Positions 38,045 to 47,414 are shown, counted from the stretch's first letter. The stretch: 53,964 nt of DNA from Mailhella massiliensis (GCF_900155525.1 NZ_LT706937.1:41693-95656), one strand, 5' to 3'. Translations and numbers: made by a program. Notes: a model not told the origin generated them from the sequence alone.

Positions 38045-38133
38045 GTATCACTCCTGAAATTCGCCAATGGAGCCATTGGCCTTGCTTGCCGCCGCGCGCA
38101 GGCCTGCGGAAAAACGCCTGCCCGGCCGCGCCG

Positions 38134-38880
38134 CTACATGGCCTTGAACCGGCCGTTGGCCCATTCGAGACCGAGATGGTATCGCACAAAAGCGTCGATC
38201 AGGCGCGCGGCCTGCCTTGCGCCTTCCGGCGAAGGGTTCAGCCTGCCCCATGACTGCGGTGAGTATTCCTTCACTTTCCCCAGTACGTCAAGAGCTTCCT
38301 GCCCGAGGGAAAGGCTCATGTCGCCGGAGCGGCGGCAGGAAGGGCAGCACGCGGCGCCCTCACTCACCAGAAAATGAGCTTCCTTCTCCCCGCTCAGGGG
38401 CTTCCCGCAGCGCGCGCAGATTCCGAGTTCCGGGGCATAGCCCTGCTCCGCGGCAAGCCGGAACCGGAAAAGTACCGGCATCACGGCAGGCACGGACTCT
38501 TCGTTTTCCAGCAGCTCAAGCATCCCGTGCATGAGCGCGTAGCTTGCCCCCGCGTTGTCCGGCGGCACGCCCATGGCCTCCAGAAAACGCACGCAGTTGG
38601 CCGCCATGCCCTGCCTCCGCCAGTCGCGGCGCAGCCGCTCCGGCCCGGCAAGAAGCGTCGCCTCCTGCAGGTTGAGAAAACGCCCGTCGCGCGAATACGC
38701 GGCGCTTGCCCGGATGCGGTTGAACACGTCGAGGCACCCCGTGAAGCGCCTGCGGCTGCGGCTTCCGCCGAAGGCAAAGGCCGTCACAAGCCCTCTTTCC
38801 CGCGCAAGAAGGCGGACCCAGAGATCCGCCTCCCGGAATTTTCCGACGCGAAGCACCAGGGCATCATCCGTCCACTGCAT
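38134..38880 (-). CDS. recO: DNA repair protein RecO
   Basis: A 248-residue recombination mediator that with RecR helps load RecA on gapped DNA. It has an N-terminal OB-fold (MQWTDDALVLRVGKFREADL) and a zinc-binding pair in the C-terminal half (CARCG and CCPSC). Length is normal. A 29-base perfect palindrome (38909-38937) precedes it. Confidence 0.92.
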   Translation of the reverse strand: MQWTDDALVLRVGKFREADLWVRLLARERGLVTAFAFGGSRSRRRFTGCLDVFNRIRASAAYSRDGRFLNLQEATLLAGPERLRRDWRRQGMAANCVRFLEAMGVPPDNAGASYALMHGMLELLENEESVPAVMPVLFRFRLAAEQGYAPELGICARCGKPLSGEKEAHFLVSEGAACCPSCRRSGDMSLSLGQEALDVLGKVKEYSPQSWGRLNPSPEGARQAARLIDAFVRYHLGLEWANGRFKAM

Positions 38881-38908
38881 ACAAAGGCCCTGCTCCCCAC
38901 AACGCGCA

Positions 38909-38937
38909 GAGCGGTTTAATGATGCATTAAACCGCTC
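38909..38937. repeat. Near-perfect palindrome upstream of recO
   Basis: GAGCGGTTTAATG and CATTAAACCGCTC are 13-base arms around a 3-base centre. There is no T-run, so an operator or structured leader is more likely than an intrinsic terminator. Confidence 0.5.
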
Positions 38938-39104
38938 TCATGGATAAAAAAGGAATCAGGGGGCGGTCGCCCGCTCCCGGGCAGAAAAACACGCTTCCCC
39001 TCATGCGGCGCACCGCCTCCGTCTGCAGAAAGCGGCGTACAGAAAAACGCCCCGCAAGGGAGGCGTTCCCCTCCCCCGCCTGCGGAGCAAGAAAGCCCCG
39101 CGGC

Positions 39105-40084
39105 CTACTGCGCCGGAGGAAAGCTCATGGTCACCACACGCGGCGAAGTGGAACGATCCAGCTCCTTTCCGTCGTACACCACGCGCACGCCCTTGGCGTT
39201 GCCGAGGCGTATGACCAGAGAATCCCGGAAGGTCATGGAAAAGGTATCGCCCCTGCGCAGGGTGCGCTGCTGCTTCTTGCCGTCCGGCTCAAAGCCCATC
39301 CAGCAATCCCCGTTGTCGGCGATGACTTCCACCTGATGCAGCCCCTCGGGCAGGGCCACGGGCTCTTCCGCCGCCGGTTCCTGCTGCACGGAGGCCTCAG
39401 CCGCAGGGACGGGCGTCTGTTCCGTCTGTGCCGAAGCGACGGGCGTCGCCTGCGCCGGCTGCTCGACCGCTCCGGCGGAAGCGGGCTGCGCGGGAGCGCT
39501 CTGCTCCGCGGCGGGCTCGGGCGCAGACTGCGGAACGGGCTGCGCGGGAGCGGGCAGCGGCGCCGTCGAGGGCGCAGCATTGCGGGAGCGGGCAGCGGCG
39601 CCGTCGAGGGCGCAGCATTGCCCCAGGTGGGAACGGGTGCCTCGGAAGAGGACTGTTCGCCGCTCATCACGGAAGGACTCTCGTAATCCCTCCCGGCAAA
39701 AAAGTGCAGATAGGCCATATACGCCCCGCAGGCCAGCGCCAGCACAAGCACGGCCTTGAGCACCCCGCCGAGAATCACGGGCAGCATACTGGGCTTCACC
39801 GAGGTGTAGGTGGTATTTTCCGCTATCACGGGGCGGGAAATATTCTCAAAACCTTCCAGGTTCCTGAGCCATTCCGTCACCTCGTCGGCGGAAAAGCCCA
39901 CGAGTATCGCATATTCCTTTATGAAGTGGTGCACATACACGGTACGGGGCACACGGTCGGAACCTTCTTCTATGCCCTGAAGTATGCGCGTCGGTATCTT
40001 GAGCCTGTCGGCCACGTCGGCCACTGCCATATCACGGCCCTCGCGGGCCTCACGGAGCTTCGCTCCCAGTTCTGCCAGAGTCAT
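39105..40084 (-). pseudogene. rodZ: RodZ-like gene disrupted by a 38-bp tandem duplication
   Basis: The N-terminal part (MTLAELGAKLREAREGRDM, a HTH_25 domain at about 1-70, then a membrane segment near 100-118) and the C-terminal part (a DUF4115-like domain, ending STSPRVVTMSFPPAQ) lie in different frames. Between them the 38-base unit at 39544-39581 is repeated in tandem. Removing one copy brings both parts into one frame through a Pro-Ala-rich linker with no stop codons. RodZ anchors the MreB cytoskeleton, so the full gene would shape the cell. As written it yields a truncated protein without the periplasmic domain. Real mutation, phase variation or an assembly error are all possible. Confidence 0.85.
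39544..39621. repeat. 38-base tandem duplication inside the rodZ-like gene
   Basis: The block at 39544-39581 recurs exactly 38 bases later (matching runs to 39621). The unit is GC-rich and encodes part of a Pro-Ala-rich linker. 38 is not a multiple of three. Confidence 0.9.
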
Positions 40085-40091
40085 AAGCGCC

Positions 40092-41033
40092 TCAGTTGCG
40101 GATGTCGATGAGCGCCTTGTCACGAAGCTGCGCCGTATACTGCTCGAAGCGTTCCTGCAGACGGGGCTGGCGCAGTATCTGTTCAATGCGCCCGGCGGTG
40201 TTGGAGTCGGGCACGGCATCGCTCTGAGCCGCGGTCTCCGATTCCTCGAAATCAAGCAGAGCTATCTGTACCTTGGTGGCGTTCATATTGAGCAGCGGGG
40301 AAACATCGCCCTTCTTCATGCGCGAAATCTGGTCGAGCATCCCCGGAGCCATGTCGGAAAGCGCCATGAAGCCGAGGTCGCCCCCGCCTTCGGCGTTGGG
40401 GCCGATGGACACGCTGCGCGCGGCCTGCTGGAAGGTCACCTTGCCGGAGGCTATGTCGCGGGCCCATTTTTCCGCATCCGCATCCGCAGGGTAAACGAGC
40501 ATCCCCACGCGGGCGCGGCCGCTGGCGAATCCCGCCATGTTCTTCCGGTAATAGTCGTTGATCTCATCCTCCGTGACGACGACCTTGCTCACCACATTGC
40601 GCGCCATGAGGCGCTGGGACACGAGCTGAACATACAGTCTGTCGCGGAAGTCCTTTTCCGACAGTCCCTCCTTGGCCATCTGCCTGAGGAACACGTCGCG
40701 TTCCAGTCTGCTGTCCTTGACGATCTGGTCAAGGGCCGCGTCCACTTCCTCGTCGGAAACCGTGATTTTTTCCTTGTCCGCTTCCTGAAGAATGATCTTG
40801 TCGTTGATCATTCTGTCGAGCACGGCCTTACGCACTTCACCCGTCAGCTGAGGGTTCTTTGACGGGTCGAGCTTCTGACCGGCAAGTTCTATCTGAAGGG
40901 CCTTGTCCAGTTCACGGGCGGTGATCATGTCGCCGTTGACCACGGCGACGATACGGGCGACCGGAGCCGCCATGACGGGCTGCACGGACAAAAGAGAGGC
41001 CGCGCAGGCCAGAGATATGAAAAGGGTACGCAA
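40092..41033 (-). CDS. SurA-like periplasmic chaperone / peptidyl-prolyl isomerase
   Basis: A 313-residue protein with a clear signal peptide (cleavage after about residue 22, VMAA), an N-terminal SurA-like domain (VAVVNGDMITARELDKAL) and a C-terminal parvulin-like region. Such proteins help fold outer-membrane proteins. It sits between rodZ-like and mfd on the same strand. Start codon ATG at 41033. Confidence 0.85.
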   Translation of the reverse strand: MRTLFISLACAASLLSVQPVMAAPVARIVAVVNGDMITARELDKALQIELAGQKLDPSKNPQLTGEVRKAVLDRMINDKIILQEADKEKITVSDEEVDAALDQIVKDSRLERDVFLRQMAKEGLSEKDFRDRLYVQLVSQRLMARNVVSKVVVTEDEINDYYRKNMAGFASGRARVGMLVYPADADAEKWARDIASGKVTFQQAARSVSIGPNAEGGGDLGFMALSDMAPGMLDQISRMKKGDVSPLLNMNATKVQIALLDFEESETAAQSDAVPDSNTAGRIEQILRQPRLQERFEQYTAQLRDKALIDIRN

Positions 41034-41055
41034 GAGAGCACACTCCTGATAATCG

Positions 41056-44000
41056 TTATGCTGTCCGTTTATAGCCTGTTTTTTTCACACTGGCAACGTG
41101 CCCGCGTCCTGTTTTCCCCGCAGGATTCTCCGCCCCGGCATCGGGAGCAGGGGCGCCGTTGCGTTCCTCCAGAAGACCGCTCAGAAGGGCGCGGGCCTCG
41201 TCCAGCCTTTCCGCCGGAGAAAGCCCTTCCTTCAACGAAAGTTCCAGAGTGGCCGGAGGCTGGAGCCTGATGCGGTCCCTGTGCTCCATGACAAGCCGCA
41301 CGATGGCCTCGGGCCGCACGCTCCTCTGCCCTTCGGCCCAGGTGACGCGCACGCGGTCGGCCCACAGATCCGCCCGGGCCACGCCGAGTTCGTTCACGCG
41401 GGCCTTGAAGGCCAGCACGGAAAGGAAGGTTTCCAGAGGCTCGGGGAAGGGCCCGAAGCGGTCGCGTATTTCCATTTCCACGTTTTCCCGCGCCGCGCCG
41501 TCCGTGGCGGAGGAAAGCATCTTGTAATACTTCAGGCGTTCGTGGGCGTCTTCGATATAGGTGTCGGGAATATGGGCGGGCAGGCCGAGGTTGATCTCCG
41601 TTTCCGTACGCAGCAGCTCCTCCTCGCCCTTGAGGCGGGCCACGGCGTCTTCCAGCATTTCCAGGTACAGGTCCAGCCCCACGCGTGCCATGTGGCCGGA
41701 CTGCGCTTCGCCGAGAATGTTGCCCGCACCGCGCAGGCGCAGATCCTCCATGGCCACCTGAAAGCCCGCGCCGAGATAGTCCATTTCCAGAATGATGCGC
41801 AGCCGCTCCCGGGCCAGCGAGGGCAGATGCTCCACGTCCGACACCACGAACACCGCATAGGCCTGCCTGTCGGAACGCCCCACTCTTCCCCGGAGCTGAT
41901 AAAGCTGTCCCAGACCGAACATCTGCGCCTGATCCACGATAAGCGTGTTGGCCCGGGGAAAATCCAGTCCCGATTCCACAATGGCCGTGCATACCAGAAC
42001 ATCCAGTTCCCCATGCCAGAACTTGTGCATGGTGTCCTCGAGTTCCTTTTCCGCCATCTGCCCGTGAGCCATGCCCACGCGCGCGCCGGGCACGAGTTCC
42101 TTCACCATGGCGGCCGTCATGGGAAGGGTCTGCACCCTGTTGTGCACGAAAAACACCTGCCCCTGCCGGGCAAGCTCGCGTTCCATGACTTCTCTGAGCG
42201 CGCCTCTGTCCCTGTCGATGAGGGCCGTGGCCACGGGCTTGCGCTCGGCAGGAGCCGTTTCCAGCACGGAAAGCTCGCGTATGCCCGACATGGAAAGCTG
42301 AAGCGTGCGCGGAATGGGCGTGGCCGTCAGGGTAAGCGCGTCCACATTTCTGCGCAGTTCCTTCAGCTTTTCCTTATGGCGCACCCCGAAACGCTGTTCC
42401 TCGTCAAGAATGAGCAGACCGAGGTTGGGCAGCTCCACATCCTTGGAAAGCAGGCGATGCGTGCCTATGAGAATATCAATCTGTCCCCGCGCGGCGGCCT
42501 TCAGCGTTTCCGTCTGCCTTGCCTTCGGTACGAAGCGGCTGAGCAGCCCCACGTTGACGGGAAAGCCCGCCATGCGCGAACGGAAGGTCTGGTAGTGCTG
42601 CTCGGCAAGCACCGTGGTGGGACACAGAAGCGCCACCTGCCGTCCGTCGCAGGCCGCACGGAAGGCGGCGCGCAGCGCCACTTCCGTCTTGCCGAAGCCC
42701 ACATCGCCGCAGATGAGGCGGTCCATGGGCACGGGCTTGTCCATGTCCTGAAACACTTCCTGTATGGCGCGGGCCTGATCGGGCGTTTCCTCAAAGCCGA
42801 AGGTGGCCTCGAATTCGTGGTACATCTCTCCCACCGAAGAATAGGAAAAGCCCTTGGCCACCTTGCGCCATGCATACATCTGCATGAGGTCGGCCGCCAC
42901 CTTTTCCACGGCCTTGCGCGCCTTTTCCCGGCTGCTTGTCCAGGAACTGCCGCCCAGACGGTCCAGTGCGGGCGGCGGCCCGTCGGCCTTGAACTTCTGC
43001 ACCACCGAAAGCCTGTCCACCGGCAGATAAAGACGTGCGCCGTCGGCGTATTCCAGAAGCAGATAGTCGTTGTCCACGCCGCTTCCGCCGGGACTCATGC
43101 GGTGCAGGCCGCCGAAACGCCCCACGCCGTAATCTCTGTGCACCAGAAGGTCGCCCACACGCAGATCGTCGTACCTGTCCAGACCGCGGAATGCCCCGGA
43201 AGCCACGCGGCGGGAACTTTCCGCCCGCGGCTGGAGCAGCTCTTCGCCGAGCACCAGAGCCTCGTCCCAGACAAGTTCCGCCCCCTGCCGGTACGGAGCC
43301 ACCACGGCATACAGCCCGCGCCCCTCGGGATCGTAGCGCAGAGAGGGAAGAATGCCGTCCTGCTCGGCCAGCTTCAGAAACTTGCGCCGCCCCCGCTCCG
43401 AAGCGAAGGCCAGCACAACCTGACGGTGGGAGGCCATCCAGCGCTTCAGTCCGGCGGAAAGCTGCTGCCACGGTCTGTCCTGTTCCGCCTGCCCGGGAAA
43501 GAGGTCGGCAAAACCATGGAACGTCCGCTCCAGAAGGTCGACGCCGTCCCGCTCCGTGCCCATGGTCAGCGGTTCGCTGTAAAGGCGGGCCCTGCTCTCA
43601 AAGGCCTTGCCGGCCCCGTCCGCATCGCGCAGGGCAAGATGGGCGGGCTGCACAAGGCTCGTTTCCTCCGACTGCACGCGGATATACTCGCGCCACCGGC
43701 CTTCCGCCTCCTCCAGCTCTTCCCGAAGCTCATGGCGGCCGGGCAGAAAGCACACGGTATCCGGCGCGAACCAGTCGTCGAGCGCGCTCGGCGCGGCATA
43801 CACTCCGCCCGGAAGAAGGCGCATGTCATCCTGCTCCAGTGCATGTTCCAGAGAGAGGCGCGACGCTTCGCTCATGCTCCTGCTGCCGACGCGAGTCTTC
43901 CAGTGGGCGCGTACCTTCTTCTTCCAGGCATCGCCGAAGCCGAAGGGCGTGACGGGCAGAAACGTCACTTCGTCAAGCCGTCCTACGGAACGCTGGGTGG

Positions 44001-44646
44001 CAAAGTCGAACACGCGCATTTCGTCCACGGTATCGCCGAAAAATTCCAGCCGCAGGGGCTTTTCATAGCCCGGGGGCAGAACGTCAAGGATATCGCCGCG
44101 CCGTGCCATGTCGCCGGCATGGGCCACCATGGGCACGCGCTGATATCCCCATTCCGTAAGCTGCTGCATGAGAAGCTCGGGGGCCATGTCTTCCCCGAGG
44201 CGCACGGTCATGGCCCTCGTGTCCAGAAAATCCAGGGGCGGAAGCAGCGGAATCATGTTGTCCAGCGTGAAGACCACGCCTTTCGCCGTACCGGTACGCA
44301 GGGCGTACAGCACGCTCATGCGTTCGGCCCAGCCTTCCCGGCTGAGCGTTCTCGGCCCGAAGGGAGGCAGAAAGACCCACGGGCGTTCCCAGAGCGGCGT
44401 TTCCACACCTGCGGCATCCTGTCCCGCAGTATGGACGCGTCCTACGGAAAGCTCCGGCGTAAAAAGCGTGGTCAGTCCGCGCATGACGGCAAGCGCGTCA
44501 CGACTCCGCACGGCCACCGCCGCGTGACGCCCGGCGCGCACCGCATCCACGGCAAGACGGGCCAGCGTTGCCGAACCGGCGCGACTGACGGAAAGCCCCG
44601 CCCTTTCTTCCATATGACGGAACAGCGATTCTTTATCCATGATCAA
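41056..44646 (-). CDS. mfd: Transcription-repair coupling factor Mfd
   Basis: A 1196-residue protein that removes stalled RNA polymerase at lesions and recruits UvrA. In order: UvrB-like N-terminal region, RNA-polymerase interaction (CarD-like) domain near 500-560 (LRVGDLLVHRDYGVGRFGGL), SF2 helicase core with GDVGFGKTEVALRAA and the DEEQ motif, and a C-terminal TRCF domain. The N-terminal 70 residues are typical. It stands upstream of the surA-like gene. The start may be the ATG at 44646 or 44640. Confidence 0.95.
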   Translation of the reverse strand: MIMDKESLFRHMEERAGLSVSRAGSATLARLAVDAVRAGRHAAVAVRSRDALAVMRGLTTLFTPELSVGRVHTAGQDAAGVETPLWERPWVFLPPFGPRTLSREGWAERMSVLYALRTGTAKGVVFTLDNMIPLLPPLDFLDTRAMTVRLGEDMAPELLMQQLTEWGYQRVPMVAHAGDMARRGDILDVLPPGYEKPLRLEFFGDTVDEMRVFDFATQRSVGRLDEVTFLPVTPFGFGDAWKKKVRAHWKTRVGSRSMSEASRLSLEHALEQDDMRLLPGGVYAAPSALDDWFAPDTVCFLPGRHELREELEEAEGRWREYIRVQSEETSLVQPAHLALRDADGAGKAFESRARLYSEPLTMGTERDGVDLLERTFHGFADLFPGQAEQDRPWQQLSAGLKRWMASHRQVVLAFASERGRRKFLKLAEQDGILPSLRYDPEGRGLYAVVAPYRQGAELVWDEALVLGEELLQPRAESSRRVASGAFRGLDRYDDLRVGDLLVHRDYGVGRFGGLHRMSPGGSGVDNDYLLLEYADGARLYLPVDRLSVVQKFKADGPPPALDRLGGSSWTSSREKARKAVEKVAADLMQMYAWRKVAKGFSYSSVGEMYHEFEATFGFEETPDQARAIQEVFQDMDKPVPMDRLICGDVGFGKTEVALRAAFRAACDGRQVALLCPTTVLAEQHYQTFRSRMAGFPVNVGLLSRFVPKARQTETLKAAARGQIDILIGTHRLLSKDVELPNLGLLILDEEQRFGVRHKEKLKELRRNVDALTLTATPIPRTLQLSMSGIRELSVLETAPAERKPVATALIDRDRGALREVMERELARQGQVFFVHNRVQTLPMTAAMVKELVPGARVGMAHGQMAEKELEDTMHKFWHGELDVLVCTAIVESGLDFPRANTLIVDQAQMFGLGQLYQLRGRVGRSDRQAYAVFVVSDVEHLPSLARERLRIILEMDYLGAGFQVAMEDLRLRGAGNILGEAQSGHMARVGLDLYLEMLEDAVARLKGEEELLRTETEINLGLPAHIPDTYIEDAHERLKYYKMLSSATDGAARENVEMEIRDRFGPFPEPLETFLSVLAFKARVNELGVARADLWADRVRVTWAEGQRSVRPEAIVRLVMEHRDRIRLQPPATLELSLKEGLSPAERLDEARALLSGLLEERNGAPAPDAGAENPAGKTGRGHVASVKKTGYKRTA

Positions 44647-44670
44647 CAGACATGCATGATGTACGGAATA

Positions 44671-44697
44671 TACGAAAAAAGCTCCCCATCCATGGGG
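44671..44697 (-). promoter_or_regulatory. Hairpin with T-run in the mfd leader
   Basis: TTCCCCAT and ATGGGGAG-type arms pair around a short loop, followed on the minus strand by TTTTTT, only about 25 bases ahead of the mfd start. A transcript from the 44716-44744 promoter would include it, so it could act as an attenuator. Confidence 0.35.
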
Positions 44698-44715
44698 AAC
44701 CGGAACAATGTGACT

Positions 44716-44744
44716 GTGATACCAGCAAGATGCCCCGCACGCAA
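44716..44744 (-). promoter_or_regulatory. Candidate promoter of mfd
   Basis: On the minus strand TTGCGT (44739-44744) and TATCAC (44716-44721) are 17 bases apart. Both match the consensus moderately. Confidence 0.4.
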
Positions 44745-45148
44745 GGCGCAGAGCATGAGAGTTTCCCCCCGTTTCCGTCCAAAGTCCGGCAGAATGCGCC
44801 TCCCCTTGCTTTTACCGGCGGCCCGCTTTATATTGCCGGTATGAACATTCATCAGAATGCTTTTTTCCGCCTTTCCTTTGCAGGTATGGCGGAACGCCAC
44901 TGGCGCAGCCATCTTTAAAAAGACGCTTCCGGCACGGAGCCTGACAGAAGCGCCTCTCTTTTCTCATGTCCGGCGCACGGACGGCGTTGCGCCTTTCCGG
45001 TACGGAGCCGCCTTTCATGCCTCCGTTCCGCGCGGCGCAGAAAGCGGTCGTTCCTCCCGTCCGGTTCCCTGCCGAAATCATCCTGTCCCCCGCTTTTTCC
45101 TCCGGCGGCGTTCAGCCGCATTCCTTTTTCGGCCACAGGAGTATTTCC

Positions 45149-45760
45149 GTGTCTTTCTCTCTTTCTCCCCGGCTGTGCCTCATGAATCTTGCAGGCAGCG
45201 CCATTCTGTCCTTCGGCCTTTATCAGATACATTCCCTTTCCGGCGTGACGGAAGGCGGCATTTTGGGAGCCACGCTCCTGCTTCAGCACTGGTTCCACAT
45301 TTCTCCCGCCTGGTCCGGCCTCATCATGAACGCCCTCTGCTACCTTCTCGGCTGGAAGCTCATGGGAAGGGACTTCGTCCTTTATTCTCTCGTGGCGGGC
45401 GGCGGCTTTTCGCTGTTCTACGCTCTCTTTGAGCGTTTTCCCCACCTCTGGCCGCATCTGGCCGCCATGCCTCTGACGGCCGCCGTTCTGGGCGCGCTGT
45501 TCGTAGGGGTGGGCGTGGGGCTGTGCGTCCGTGCCAGCGGCGCTCCGGGCGGAGACGACGCCCTTGCCATGAGCATATCCCATTTGACGGGCTGGAACAT
45601 ACGCTGGCCCTATCTTATGAGCGACCTTATCGTACTCGCCCTTTCCCTCACCTATATTCCGCTGGAACGCATAGGCTATTCCCTGCTCACCGTCATCCTT
45701 TCCGGGCAGATCATCGGCTTCATGCAGCGCCTCCCCGTCCCCCGGGCCGACGCGGCCTAA
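45149..45760 (+). CDS. YitT-like membrane protein
   Basis: A 203-residue membrane protein with five to six membrane segments. It resembles the DUF161 membrane half of YitT proteins (GVTEGGILGATLLLQHWF and ASGAPGGDDALAMSIS) and lacks the C-terminal DUF2179 domain. Function unknown. The start is GTG at 45149 with AGGAG eight bases upstream; longer frames lie in sequence with no similarity. A 26-base palindrome follows the stop at 45770-45795. Confidence 0.8.
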   Translation: MSFSLSPRLCLMNLAGSAILSFGLYQIHSLSGVTEGGILGATLLLQHWFHISPAWSGLIMNALCYLLGWKLMGRDFVLYSLVAGGGFSLFYALFERFPHLWPHLAAMPLTAAVLGALFVGVGVGLCVRASGAPGGDDALAMSISHLTGWNIRWPYLMSDLIVLALSLTYIPLERIGYSLLTVILSGQIIGFMQRLPVPRADAA

Positions 45761-45769
45761 CTGTTTTCC

Positions 45770-45795
45770 CCGCACGGGCTCCGGAGCCCGTGCGG
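45770..45795. repeat. Perfect 26-base palindrome after the YitT-like gene
   Basis: CCGCACGGGCTCC and its complement meet with no spacer. No T-run follows directly on the plus strand, so it may act as a weak terminator or regulatory site. Confidence 0.5.
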
Positions 45796-46324
45796 CCCCG
45801 CCTCTCCCCCTTCCATATAATATTCCATCACGCCGGCCGCGTATCCGGCCGGCATTTTTTCTGCCCGCCGTCAACCGTGTTCCGCACGCATACGGCGCTG
45901 CAAGTGCCAAATTCCGAACAGACGGCCCGCCCTCGCCTTTTCCGGTACAGAGAGAAACAGCGGAGCATCCTCATCTTCTGTTCCTTTCCTTCAACGTCGT
46001 CCTCATATTTTCCCGGATATTCCGCCCACACCCTCATTCTCATGTATGAAAAACACGGAATCTCCGCACCATACGTGACGGTACGAATCATTTATGTTCA
46101 AGATGTCAAAAGATAAAGAGAAAAAATACTGTTCACAGATAAAAGTACACCTTTTTAAAAAACAGAAAGATACGTTCATCATCCCCTGAACATAAAAAAG
46201 GCTCCACCCCCTGAACGGACGATGTTTCAACTCCTCCCTCTGTCCTCGTCCTTCTGCAACGGCGATTTCCCGGTACATTTTTCATCAAAATACGATTCTC
46301 TCATACGCTCCGCTCATCCATGGC
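45796..46324. other. Intergenic region, AT-rich part
   Basis: An AT-rich stretch (about 46050-46180) holds small open frames without ribosome binding sites or similarity. No feature identified. Confidence 0.3.
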
Positions 46325-46353
46325 TTGACGCGGCGTGCAAAAATCATTTTTAT
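46325..46353 (+). promoter_or_regulatory. Promoter of the DmsC-like gene
   Basis: TTGACG (46325-46330), a 17-base spacer, and TTTTAT (46348-46353), giving a leader of about 60 bases before the ATG at 46420. Confidence 0.5.
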
Positions 46354-46419
46354 CAGGGCCACGCCTTCCGGCGTTTCACCTTTTCGCCATACCGTATTTA
46401 ATACTTTTCGGGGGATGTC

Positions 46420-47178
46420 ATGATTACCAACTGGCCGCTTGTTTTCTTCACCGTATTTTCCCAGCTCGGCGCAGGACTGGCCTTCTTTTCCTGGTGGAAG
46501 GATCGCCGCGACGCCGCCCCCTCTTCCCGGGGATGGCAGGTTTCCGCCGCAGCTTCCGTCCTTGCGCTGGTCGCAAGCCTGATCGCCTTCAACGGCCTTG
46601 ACTCCGGGGCCATGCTGGCCGCACAGGTCTGCTGCCTGATTCTGGCCCTCGCCTCCGCAGGCGCTTCCCGCAAATGCGCGCCCTGCGGTCTCGTCGCCTG
46701 GCCTGCAGGGGCATTCTGCGTCATGGCCGAAGCCGTGGCCGCCATTCCCGGCAGCGTCGCCAGCCTTTCCGGCATCTTCCCGCTGGTGCTCTTCCCGCTC
46801 TGCACCATTATTCTCGGCGCCGTATTCTCCCAGCTCAAGCAGATGGGAGAACCCGACGATGCCGCCGTGCGCTACGGCCGCTTCTACATGCCCCTGCGCA
46901 TCTGCCTGTGGATCATGCTGATCATTACCGCCATCGCGCCCTGCATGGCCTGGGAAGATCCCTTCATGCGCAAGTCCGCCATCATCTGGATGCAGACGCA
47001 GCTTTACTGGATGGGCGTCATTTTCAGCGGCGTGGTTCTCGGCCTCTCGCATATGGGCCGCATCACCCTGCTCGTACAGGCCGTCGTGGCCTTCGTCAGC
47101 ATTTTCGGCCTGCGTACCGCCTTTTATGCCGACGGCGTCCACGGCATCATCGACATGAGCACCCTTTATATGCACTGA
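46420..47178 (+). CDS. DmsC-type membrane anchor subunit, without DmsA/B neighbours
   Basis: A 252-residue protein with eight predicted membrane helices. The start (MITNWPLVFFTVFSQLGAGL) and pattern match the DmsC/NrfD-like anchor subunit of DMSO-reductase-type complexes, which passes quinol electrons to catalytic subunits. No DmsA or DmsB gene is adjacent, so its partner is unknown. It precedes tRNA-Ser on the same strand. Confidence 0.8.
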   Translation: MITNWPLVFFTVFSQLGAGLAFFSWWKDRRDAAPSSRGWQVSAAASVLALVASLIAFNGLDSGAMLAAQVCCLILALASAGASRKCAPCGLVAWPAGAFCVMAEAVAAIPGSVASLSGIFPLVLFPLCTIILGAVFSQLKQMGEPDDAAVRYGRFYMPLRICLWIMLIITAIAPCMAWEDPFMRKSAIIWMQTQLYWMGVIFSGVVLGLSHMGRITLLVQAVVAFVSIFGLRTAFYADGVHGIIDMSTLYMH

Positions 47179-47204
47179 TGATAAAAAATCCCTGTATTCA
47201 GGAC

Positions 47205-47233
47205 TTGACAAGCGACGGCGCTTAGTATAGCTA
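47205..47233 (+). promoter_or_regulatory. Promoter of tRNA-Ser
   Basis: A perfect TTGACA (47205-47210) with TAGCTA at 17 bases (47228-47233) or TATAGC at 15, about 37 bases ahead of the tRNA. Confidence 0.65.
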
Positions 47234-47269
47234 AGACCCGTTGCGTATCACAAGTGCGCCGTCTTGTGC

Positions 47270-47364
47270 GGAGAGATGTCCGAGTCGGCCGAAGGAGCTC
47301 GCCTGCTAAGCGAGTATACGGGCATAAACCTGTATCGAGGGTTCAAATCCCTCTCTCTCCGCCA
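47270..47364 (+). tRNA. tRNA-Ser (anticodon GCU)
   Basis: A class II tRNA with acceptor GGAGAGA/TCTCTCC, anticodon stem CTCGC/GCGAG and loop CTGCTAA giving GCU (codons AGC/AGU), a long variable arm, T-arm with GGGTTCAAATCCC, and an encoded CCA. tRNA-Ser genes are common integration sites; the following 2 kb is AT-rich and unlike its surroundings. Confidence 0.95.
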
Positions 47365-47379
47365 CAATAAAGTCTCAGA

Positions 47380-47414
47380 AAGCCCTATAAGGCACTTAAA
47401 GCCTTATAGGGCTT
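47380..47414 (+). terminator. Terminator after tRNA-Ser
   Basis: AAGCCCTATAAGGC pairs with GCCTTATAGGGCTT around a 7-base loop, 15 bases past the tRNA; a TTTT follows seven bases later. Confidence 0.75.

Larger units (their letters stand above)
44647..45148. other. Divergent region between mfd and the YitT-like gene
   Basis: About 500 bases. A hairpin with a T-run precedes mfd on the minus strand (44671-44697) and a candidate promoter lies at 44716-44744. No gene recognised. Confidence 0.35.

Noticed and set aside
35030-38377. Antisense open frame over glyS-glyQ (1115 codons)
   Set aside because: Same cause; both real genes are unmistakable synthetase subunits.
41098-44844. Antisense open frame over mfd (1248 codons)
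   Set aside because: Runs opposite to mfd, with composition of a reverse-complement shadow and no start signal.
46003-46278. Small minus-strand frame in the AT-rich gap
   Set aside because: No ribosome binding site and no similarity; the region looks intergenic.
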